10,994 bases of DNA, from NCBI GenBank assembly GCA_047629415.1, contig JBLHWZ010000190.1:1-10994 (forward strand). Reading direction: 5' to 3'. The translations under genes and the position numbers were made by a program. The DNA is from CBDUJZ01 sp047629415 (GTDB lineage: Bacteria; Myxococcota_A; Bradymonadia; REDH01). Positions 1-5,837 of this stretch are shown here, piece after piece (position 1 is the stretch's first letter; each line of letters begins with the position of its first letter). The notes under the pieces were generated by a model that worked only from the letters and a program-made list of their open reading frames with translations, was not told where the DNA came from and made no database searches.

Positions 1-425
1 ACATCAAGCCGAGGCACCAACTCGCCGCCGAGCCTCACTTCAATATCCCAAGTAAATCGAGCGCCCTCCACCGTCACGATCACGGCCTCGTTGGCGGGGC
101 CAGCAGGCGGGTAGACCGCTAGAATAAGCGGCGGCTCATCAAAGGTCGGGCCGGTGTCCTGCACGTCATCGACAGGAAAGAACACGCTGTCCGGGCCCGC
201 GTCCTCGCCGACTCCGGTGTCACGGTCGACCGAGCCGGTATCGGGCAGCGGCGGCGGTCCGTCGTCGACCGCTACCGGGCTCGCTTCTGGGTCCAGCCCT
301 GCTGCGCCGAAAACCGCTTGATCCCTGAGGTCTCGGAGACGCTTAAGGTCTTCGCACCCCACGAGGAAAAAACTGAACGCCGCGAGTAGGACGACCCAGG
401 TCGGTAATCGGTGTCTTCGATGCAT
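1..425 (-). CDS. Lipoprotein with IPT/TIG-like domain (3' end outside window)
   Basis: The gene starts at an ATG at 425 and stays open to the window edge, giving 141 complete codons. Residues 1-24 form a lipoprotein signal peptide: a basic start (HRRHR), a hydrophobic stretch from about residue 10 to 22, and the lipobox LVGC with Cys24 as the lipidation site (+2 residue Glu). Residues 45-97 are a disordered, acidic linker rich in Asp, Thr, Gly and Pro, common in myxobacterial-type surface lipoproteins. From about residue 99 an immunoglobulin-like IPT/TIG pattern begins (hydrophobic strand, YPPAGP turn, then VTVEGARF), which usually mediates adhesion or binding. The role is unknown. It lies 109 bp downstream of the permease gene on the same strand, so it may have its own promoter. 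The start is not backed by a strong ribosome binding site, but the signal peptide fits it well. Confidence 0.8.
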   Translation of the reverse strand, partial: MHRRHRLPTWVVLLAAFSFFLVGCEDLKRLRDLRDQAVFGAAGLDPEASPVAVDDGPPPLPDTGSVDRDTGVGEDAGPDSVFFPVDDVQDTGPTFDEPPLILAVYPPAGPANEAVIVTVEGARFTWDIEVRLGGELVPRLD

Positions 426-534
426 GAAACCGCGGTAGTAGCTGGCGCGCGTGTGGAGTGTAACAGCTATCCGATGAGGCGCCAGGGGATCAGACGGATC
501 ATCGTTCGCGCTTCTTTGATGCCGGAAGTACGGC

Positions 535-1275
535 TCAGAGTGCAAAACGGATCGCTGCGATCCAAACCGCGACAGCGATCGCAAAGCGCATCCCCCGCGG
601 ATTCACCCGCTGAACCACGCCGGCGCCCATCCACCCTCCGAAGATCCCGCCCACGCCGAGCCATATGCCTGGGGCCCATCGGATAAGGCCGTGGTGCCAG
701 AAGATCGCGATCGCCAGCACCGTCCAGGCGCCTACAAGCGCGATCTTGACGGCGTTAGCGCGTGCGAGGTCCATTCCGTGAGCGAGATGCAACACCAGCA
801 ACATGAGGAGCCCAACGCCTGCTTGGATGAATCCGGCATAGACCCCGATCGCGAAAACGCAGACCTGCAACTGCCAGGGCTTAAGTGACCGTGATGCCGA
901 CGCGGCCTTGGCAGACGGACGCAAGGCCTGCGCGAAGAGCACGGTGCCGATGATACCGAAGAGGACTGCCAACGCGATGCGAAACGGCTCATCGGGAACC
1001 CGCGCGGCGATAGTCGCTCCGATCCCGGCTCCCACCAACGACACCGGAGTCAGCTGGAACACTTCCGTCTTCGGAAGCACACCGTCGTTCAAGAAGCGCG
1101 AACCGGAGCCGAAGGTCTGAATCAGGACCGCGACTCGATTTGTCGCGTTGGCGACTGGCGCGCTGAGCCCCGACTCGACCAGCAGCGCGATCGTGAGCAG
1201 CGAGCCACCTCCAGCGGCAGCGTTGATCGCCCCTGCGAGAAATCCAATGAGCAGGAACGCGACCGCGAGGGTCAA
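535..1275 (-). CDS. TauE/SafE-family sulfite exporter-like permease
   Basis: This 246-residue, very hydrophobic protein has about seven to eight membrane segments. It shows the internal duplication typical of the TauE/SafE (DUF81) family. The first half carries GAINAAAGGGSLLT (residues 15-28) followed by ANATNR (42-47). The second half carries GFIQAGVGLLML (148-159) followed by RANAVK (172-177). Family members export or move small anions, often sulfite, sulfoacetate or other organosulfur products, across the inner membrane; the substrate here cannot be read from sequence. The start is a TTG that overlaps the stop of the upstream lipoprotein gene (TTGA), which suggests translational coupling. 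No strong Shine-Dalgarno is visible, but the conserved family N-terminus begins right at this TTG. Length matches the family norm of roughly 240-270 residues. Confidence 0.9.
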   Translation of the reverse strand: MTLAVAFLLIGFLAGAINAAAGGGSLLTIALLVESGLSAPVANATNRVAVLIQTFGSGSRFLNDGVLPKTEVFQLTPVSLVGAGIGATIAARVPDEPFRIALAVLFGIIGTVLFAQALRPSAKAASASRSLKPWQLQVCVFAIGVYAGFIQAGVGLLMLLVLHLAHGMDLARANAVKIALVGAWTVLAIAIFWHHGLIRWAPGIWLGVGGIFGGWMGAGVVQRVNPRGMRFAIAVAVWIAAIRFAL

Positions 1276-2912
1276 TCCCGTGCGCCCAGTACGTGACGCT
1301 CAACAGGCTCATCGGATCTGTGGCGCGCGAAGCTCGCACCCAAAACTTCCATCTCGGGAGGCGTCAGCGCTAGCGGGTACTCAACATCGACCGGGGTGCC
1401 ATCGGCGTTCACCGAGCCGAGACCCGGCAGCGGGGTCGTGTTCGTCAGGTACGCCCGACCGTCGCTGACCACGATCTGTCGCAGGCCGTCGGCTGACTCG
1501 GCTACCGAAGCGAAGCTCGCCCCTGCATTGGTTTCGGCCGCTGCTTCGGCCGACTGAACGCGGCCACCGCCGAGCCAACGGACCGACTCTAACTCCGCCG
1601 GATCCGCCCACCGTTGGGCCCGAGTGCGGACGTTTCGGATTTGTCCGAGCCCACCAGTGGCCAGAGTGACCCCGCCGTCGTCGTCGCGCACAGCAAACCC
1701 GTACTCCGTTGGCACGACCGAAGCGTGCACATGGAACTGGTTTTCAAAGAGAACCCAGTCGAACCCAGCGCAAACACTCAGCCGAGCGAGTCGCCCGTAC
1801 CACTGCCGGCGCTCTTCGCCCGACGCCGCCGGAATGGGGCTGAGCGTCAAGTCGATCGCCCTGCCCTGGTAGTGACTGGAGCGTGGGGAGTGCTCGATCA
1901 GCGAATCGTACGACTCGGTGATGCGCACTCGAACCGCAGACTCTCCGCTGACCGGGTCGATCCACTCGTTCGCAACGAGCGCTGCCAGCGCGGTCACCGC
2001 AGCGGCAGCGTTAGGGTCCATTAAGTAGTCCTCGTCCTGGTGATCCAGCTCATTACGAGACGTGGCTCCCAGGTCGTTCACCTCCTCATTCTTGAAGTCG
2101 ACATGCTCGTAGACGGGCGAGAGGCGGAAGTCGGTGAGGAGGCTGAACGCGAGTTCGCGCGGGTAGCGGGTACTCACTTCGGTGAGGCCAACAGCGTCGT
2201 CCTCGCTTCGCACGGGCCAGGCCTCGTGCAACGCGAACGTCTCGCCCGGACACGCCAGCTCAGCTCTCGGAGAGCGCTCGGGGGTCGCGCGAACGAAGAG
2301 CCGCCCCAGCTGCCGCACCGAGAACGTCGCGTAACGGCCGGTCTCATCTGCACGGCCTCGTCCTGCGACGATGAATGCCCGCATCGCCGGCTGCCAGCCG
2401 AGCAATTCTAGATTGGTGCCAGGCTCGACCCGACGAGTCAGCGGAACGCGGAGGCGCGCAGCGCGCGACAGGTGGGGATCCCAAGGCGCGCCTCGAAATG
2501 CTCCCAGCGGAAGCGACCCGGGCAAGGGGCGATCGAGGTCCTCAGCAGTTGCCAACACCTCAATCTCGATGGTCGTCGACTCGGCGAGCGCGCCCTCAGG
2601 AACTTCGAGTGACAGGTCGCCCGCTCTCAGGGTGCCGCCAGCGGGGCCCAACGCAAAAGCCGTTGATGCAGCCGTTGGAGCGATAAACTCCGGCAGGAAC
2701 ACCTGTGGGTCCGGCTCGAGCTCGGGCTCGGGCTCCACGACCTCCGCGAGCGGCTCCTCAGATGAGCCTTCCGACGACGCAAAATCGCCCGAACCTTGCT
2801 CGAGTGCTTCGACTTCTGGTGGCCCAGGTGCCGACTCGTCGGACGTCCTATCGCAGCCAGAACCACCGAAGACGAGTCCCAAAAGGACGAAGTTGTGAAT
2901 GAGCTTTTGCAT
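1272..2912 (-). CDS. Lipoprotein with ZU5-like and Hedgehog-type metallopeptidase domains
   Basis: The chosen ATG at 2912 gives 546 residues; an in-frame GTG at 2921 is possible, but it overlaps an AGGTG that looks like the ribosome binding site for the ATG. Cys20 follows a hydrophobic segment (GGSGC lipobox). Residues 21-80 are an acidic linker with Glu-Pro repeats. Residues about 83-207 resemble a ZU5 beta domain (AGGTL, LEVPEGAL). Residues about 250-402 resemble the N-terminal signalling domain of animal Hedgehog: SSHYQGRAIDL, then ARLSVCAGFDWV and ENQFHVHASV. By eye, His347, Asp354 and His396 match the zinc ligands, and His341, Glu390 and His394 match the other active-site residues. This fold is shared with M15/DD-peptidases, so a periplasmic peptidase, possibly acting on peptidoglycan, is the likely activity. 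Residues 410-546 are unrecognised, and no Hint (autoprocessing) domain is seen. Confidence 0.88.
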   Translation of the reverse strand: MQKLIHNFVLLGLVFGGSGCDRTSDESAPGPPEVEALEQGSGDFASSEGSSEEPLAEVVEPEPELEPDPQVFLPEFIAPTAASTAFALGPAGGTLRAGDLSLEVPEGALAESTTIEIEVLATAEDLDRPLPGSLPLGAFRGAPWDPHLSRAARLRVPLTRRVEPGTNLELLGWQPAMRAFIVAGRGRADETGRYATFSVRQLGRLFVRATPERSPRAELACPGETFALHEAWPVRSEDDAVGLTEVSTRYPRELAFSLLTDFRLSPVYEHVDFKNEEVNDLGATSRNELDHQDEDYLMDPNAAAAVTALAALVANEWIDPVSGESAVRVRITESYDSLIEHSPRSSHYQGRAIDLTLSPIPAASGEERRQWYGRLARLSVCAGFDWVLFENQFHVHASVVPTEYGFAVRDDDGGVTLATGGLGQIRNVRTRAQRWADPAELESVRWLGGGRVQSAEAAAETNAGASFASVAESADGLRQIVVSDGRAYLTNTTPLPGLGSVNADGTPVDVEYPLALTPPEMEVLGASFARHRSDEPVERHVLGARD

Positions 2913-3034
2913 CGCAAGCACCTGACAATAGTAAGCTTAATCGCATTCCAGCTCTCGCCGGAGTTCGCTCGCAATACGGCACGGCTAGCAATCCTCCATG
3001 AGGCTGTCTACCCGTGAACGTGGGTTTTCGACCT

Positions 3035-3072
3035 TGAGCATCCGCTTCGAAATTGTAAGAAGTTGATGCTCA
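3035..3072 (+). promoter_or_regulatory. Imperfect inverted repeat / 5' leader hairpin before AAA+ operon
   Basis: Arms TGAGCATC (3035-3042) and GATGCTCA (3065-3072) are exact 8-bp complements. Inside them CTTC (3045-3048) and GAAG (3059-3062) are also complementary and symmetrically placed. As RNA this gives a stem of 8 pairs, one C-U mismatch, one G-U wobble and 4 pairs, closed by a 10-nt loop. The repeat ends 9 nt before the ribosome binding site of the ATPase gene. It also overlaps the weak -35/-10 pair, so it could be a DNA operator for a dimeric regulator or a leader RNA hairpin. No T-tract follows, so a terminator is unlikely. Confidence 0.5.
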
Positions 3073-3081
3073 TCACCCGCT

Positions 3082-3087
3082 GGAGAG
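3082..3087 (+). promoter_or_regulatory. Ribosome binding site deciding TTG start of AAA+ gene
   Basis: GGAGAG lies just before the TTG at 3092; GGAG ends 6 nt upstream of it. An in-frame stop (TAA at 3056-3058) bounds the reading frame and no in-frame ATG or GTG lies in between. The next in-frame ATG, at 3134, has no comparable site. The TTG is therefore preferred as the start. Confidence 0.65.
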
Positions 3088-3091
3088 ACGT

Positions 3092-4438
3092 TTGGACCAC
3101 GCTACACTCACCGCGCTGCGCAGCGCGCTTCGAATGAGCCCTGACAACGCGGAGCTGACCGGAGTCGTCCTCCAGGCTCTTGCGGACGCTAACGACAGCG
3201 CAGGCGCGGTCTTGGTGATCGACGCGGCCAATTCGAAGGTCTGGAAAAACTCCGACGCCGCCCTGCTGGCGAGTCGCGCACTCCTCAAAGATGGCCAGGC
3301 CGAGCGGGCCATCGACATCGCTCCAGACACACCCGAAGGAGCGCTGGCCAAGGTCCGAGCACTGCATTCCGTCGACCGAACTGACGAGGCGAGAGAACTT
3401 TACTCGGCCACGATCGCAGACTCCGCAGCCTTCGAGGATGTCGAACTTGAATCGGATCTCAAGTCGACCGTACCGATGGTGGTGAAGCTGCGAGCCGACG
3501 GACCACGGCTTCGGGTGATCGCCAACGACGACACGGGAGCCGACGACCTCAACACGTTGCTCGAACCACAGGAGGACTCGGTCGCGTTCAAGGACGTCGG
3601 CGGTCTGACAAACGTGAAGAAACAGATTCGAAAGCGAATCATTCTACCCTTCCAGAAGCCGTCTCTCTTTCAGAAGTTCAAGAAGAAGCTCGGTGGCGGA
3701 ATCTTGATGTATGGTCCGCCAGGCTGCGGGAAGACGCTGCTCGCACGTGCCACCGCCGGCGAGTGTGACGCCGAGTTTTTCAACATCGCGATCTCCGACG
3801 TGCTCGACATGTATATCGGGGAGTCCGAACGGAAGCTGCGCGCGCTCTTCGACCGCGCCCGAAGCCGCACACCGTCCGTCCTCTTCTTCGATGAAATAGA
3901 AGCCCTCGGCGGTCGGCGGGGTAACCAGCGCGAAGCCACCTCGGCGAGAATCGTCAGCCAATTTCTGGCAGAACTCGACGGATTCTCTCAGGACAACAAA
4001 GGAGTCCTGATCCTCGGCGCGACGAACGTGCCATGGTCCGTCGACCCCGCGTTTCGGCGCCCGGGTAGATTTGACCGAGTGCTCTTCGTGCCGCCGCCAG
4101 ATTTCGAGGCGCGAGTCGAGATTCTCCATATCCAACTCGCGGACCGGCCAATCTCCGACGCGATCGACGCGGCGGTACTCGCCAAGAGAACGAGTGGGTT
4201 CTCGGGGGCCGACCTTGAGAACCTAGTGGAGACAGCAGCAGACTTGGCGATCGAGCAGGCACTTGAAACGGGGGTTGAGTCCCCGATCGACCAGAACATG
4301 TTGCTCGAGGCCCTCCTCGAGGTCCGCCCGACCACTACTGAGTGGCTGACCACGGCGCGCAACTACGCTCGTTACGCCAACGAAGGCGGCCAGTACGACG
4401 AGGTGCTCGATTTCTTGAAGGAGCACGGCAAGCGATGA
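3092..4438 (+). CDS. AAA+ ATPase, Cdc48/SpoVK-like single domain, with helical N-terminus
   Basis: This 448-residue cytosolic protein starts at TTG behind a good ribosome binding site. Residues 1-120 are all-alpha and TPR-like, probably a substrate or partner docking region. The ATPase core spans about 165-385. It has Walker A GPPGCGKT (208-215), an aromatic pore-loop motif YIG (241-243) in MYIGESE, Walker B VLFFDE (263-268, Glu268 catalytic), sensor 1 Asn312, and the second region of homology DPAFRRPGRFDR with Arg323 and Arg326 as arginine fingers. A lid with SGFSGADLENL follows at 367-377. All key residues are intact, so it should form an active hexameric, threading-type ATPase. Only one AAA module is present, unlike the two in Cdc48, and there is no protease domain as in FtsH. 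Its stop overlaps the next start (ATGA), which ties it to the membrane proteins downstream. The substrate is unknown. Confidence 0.93.
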   Translation: MDHATLTALRSALRMSPDNAELTGVVLQALADANDSAGAVLVIDAANSKVWKNSDAALLASRALLKDGQAERAIDIAPDTPEGALAKVRALHSVDRTDEARELYSATIADSAAFEDVELESDLKSTVPMVVKLRADGPRLRVIANDDTGADDLNTLLEPQEDSVAFKDVGGLTNVKKQIRKRIILPFQKPSLFQKFKKKLGGGILMYGPPGCGKTLLARATAGECDAEFFNIAISDVLDMYIGESERKLRALFDRARSRTPSVLFFDEIEALGGRRGNQREATSARIVSQFLAELDGFSQDNKGVLILGATNVPWSVDPAFRRPGRFDRVLFVPPPDFEARVEILHIQLADRPISDAIDAAVLAKRTSGFSGADLENLVETAADLAIEQALETGVESPIDQNMLLEALLEVRPTTTEWLTTARNYARYANEGGQYDEVLDFLKEHGKR

Positions 4439-4911
4439 CGGCCAGCAGCTACGATTTGGCCGACGAGCCGTCGCCGAGCAATCTCGGAGAGCTCACAGTA
4501 CGGCCCTGGTTCTGCATGCTCGCGCTCGTCCTCGGAGGCGCCTGGCTGGCCTGGCCTTGGTACGCCTTAAATGCGGTCGCTCTGGGGAGTCCAACGCGCG
4601 ACAAAGAGCTCAAGATCGTCGCAGGCACCTTAGCCGTAACCGGGGCGGTCTCGGTGGCGATTGTGCTCGCCTACAACGCCGAGCTTCTGCCTCTCAACAT
4701 GCTACGCTACGCGCTGATCGTCCTCACGGTCGCGAAACTCGCGGCAGCTTACTCGCTCAACACGCTGCAGCGGCGGACGTTCCATATCTACGAGTATTAC
4801 GGTGGAATCGCCCGTAACGGCATGCCGGTGGTGATGGTCGGCATGATCTTGCGACCAATCGTCCTGGAATTGGTCGCGGAGACTCCCATTCTCTTCCTGA
4901 TGTTCACATGA
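4435..4911 (+). CDS. Small multi-pass membrane protein of AAA/TPR operon
   Basis: This 158-residue protein is not assignable to a family by eye. Its ATG at 4435 overlaps the stop of the ATPase gene by 4 bp (ATGA). The open frame extends upstream to 4342, but that part lies inside the ATPase gene. A polar N-terminus of about 22 residues precedes four likely membrane segments near residues 25-47, 62-82, 88-108 and 128-150. Between the third and fourth is a loop rich in aromatic and basic residues (LQRRTFHIYEYYGG). It ends with a short hydrophobic tail. By position, between a cytosolic ATPase and a membrane-anchored TPR protein, it is a candidate membrane partner of the ATPase; this is inference from operon order only. 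Confidence 0.85.
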   Translation: MTASSYDLADEPSPSNLGELTVRPWFCMLALVLGGAWLAWPWYALNAVALGSPTRDKELKIVAGTLAVTGAVSVAIVLAYNAELLPLNMLRYALIVLTVAKLAAAYSLNTLQRRTFHIYEYYGGIARNGMPVVMVGMILRPIVLELVAETPILFLMFT

Positions 4912-5837
4912 GTGACCCAACGCAGGCACGAATCGGTCACGCCGAGCGGCAACTCGCGGCTGGGAACGCGAAGGCGGCCGTCGAGACGCTGAAGCAGGTA
5001 CTCGCTGCGGATCCGCAGGCCCCGTATCCGCACGCGCTGATGGCGATCGCGCTGGTCGCAGCACGGCGCGTACATGCCGCACAGACGGAAGCAGCGCGCG
5101 CCCTCGCGCTGAACCCGAACCTGCCCTTCTCTCACTATGCGATGGCGGAGGTTCGTCACGCGCAGATTCGTTTTGACTCGGCGGAGGAGCACCTCAATCA
5201 GGCGCTCGCCCTCGACCCCAACATGGTGCATGCGCGCGTCCACCTCGCCGAGATCTACGTCCTCCGCGCCGAAAGAGGTCGCGCACGGACGGAGTTGCGC
5301 GCAGCGCTGGGCGTCGAACCAAACTTCCACGATGCGCTCGCGGCGTTGTCGCGGCTCGACGTAGACGAAGGAGACCTCGAATCCGCTGACTTCCGACTCC
5401 GTGGTATTCTCGCCGAAGACCCGATGCACGCCGGCGCGACCATAACGATGGGCCACCTCCTCCTGCAACGCGGCGACATCGAGGGCGCACGACAACATGC
5501 TGTCGTGGTGATCCAACGAGATCCTGGATCCGATGGAGCACTCCACCTGCTCTCCAACCTCAAGGCGAGGCAGAACCCAGTGCTCGGCGCATGGTGGCGC
5601 TACTCGGTTTGGATACAACGGCGAGGTGAGTCTGGCCAAATCGCAATCCTACTGGGCGCCTTCATCGTCTACCGCGTGCTCCTCGCGTTCGCGCAAAACA
5701 GCGGGAACCAGCCGCTGGAGAGCGTCGTCGTGGCTGTCTGGGTGTTGATCGTTGCCTACTCCTGGTTCGCTCCCGCAATGTTCAAGTGGCTGGTCGAGCG
5801 CGAGATGGGCGACGTGCAGCTGAAGCGCGACTTCTGA
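4908..5837 (+). CDS. TPR-repeat protein with two C-terminal membrane segments
   Basis: This 309-residue protein starts at an ATG overlapping the previous stop by 4 bp (ATGA). Residues about 6-220 are tandem tetratricopeptide repeats, roughly six, with typical Ala, Leu and Asp-Pro spacing (for example ALALNPNLPFSHYAMAEV near 65-82 and ALALDPNMVHARVHLAEI near 99-116). After a GAWWRYSVWIQRRG segment (227-240) come two hydrophobic stretches, about 244-262 and 272-292, that should anchor it in the inner membrane. There is no signal peptide, so the TPR part probably faces the cytoplasm, where it could present clients to the neighbouring ATPase. TPR proteins are scaffolds and adaptors, not enzymes. 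Its last base is the first base of the next gene's ATG (TGATG). Confidence 0.9.
   Translation: MSDPTQARIGHAERQLAAGNAKAAVETLKQVLAADPQAPYPHALMAIALVAARRVHAAQTEAARALALNPNLPFSHYAMAEVRHAQIRFDSAEEHLNQALALDPNMVHARVHLAEIYVLRAERGRARTELRAALGVEPNFHDALAALSRLDVDEGDLESADFRLRGILAEDPMHAGATITMGHLLLQRGDIEGARQHAVVVIQRDPGSDGALHLLSNLKARQNPVLGAWWRYSVWIQRRGESGQIAILLGAFIVYRVLLAFAQNSGNQPLESVVVAVWVLIVAYSWFAPAMFKWLVEREMGDVQLKRDF

Larger units (their letters stand above)
2913..3091. promoter_or_regulatory. Divergent intergenic control region
   Basis: This 179-bp gap separates the divergent Hedgehog-like lipoprotein gene and the AAA+ operon, so promoters for both must lie here or nearby. On the plus strand, TTGAGC (3034-3039) and TAAGAA (3056-3061) are separated by 16 bp and form a weak -35/-10 pair. 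On the minus strand, TACTAT (complement of 2928-2933) is a possible -10 element for the lipoprotein gene, with no clear -35. The assignments are guesses from consensus and could be wrong, because promoter consensus in this lineage is loose. Confidence 0.35.

Noticed and set aside
439..485. Two alternative short inverted repeats (TAGCTG/CAGCTA and CTGGCGC/GCGCCAG) upstream of the leftmost lipoprotein, looking like an attenuator
   Set aside because: The arms are 6-7 bp with 19-30 nt spacers in GC-rich DNA, which is expected by chance, and no leader peptide or T-tract is present.
1272..1700. Possible Hint/Hog autoprocessing domain after the Hedgehog-like domain
   Set aside because: The C-terminal 137 residues contain no Gly-Cys-Phe cleavage site and no Hint motifs; the region is simply unrecognised.
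2700..2740. GCTCGG hexamer repeats as a regulatory or unstable repeat
   Set aside because: They encode the Glu-Pro linker of the lipoprotein in frame, so coding explains them.
2371..2898. 175-residue Ser/Gly/Pro-rich frame on the plus strand
   Set aside because: It is the antisense of the lipoprotein's ZU5 and acidic linker; the low complexity comes from the Glu-Pro repeat read on the other strand.
4797..5639. 280-residue open frame on the minus strand
   Set aside because: It overlaps the membrane protein and TPR genes, which have repeats, membrane segments and coupled starts. The antisense product is Arg/Val-rich with no domain.
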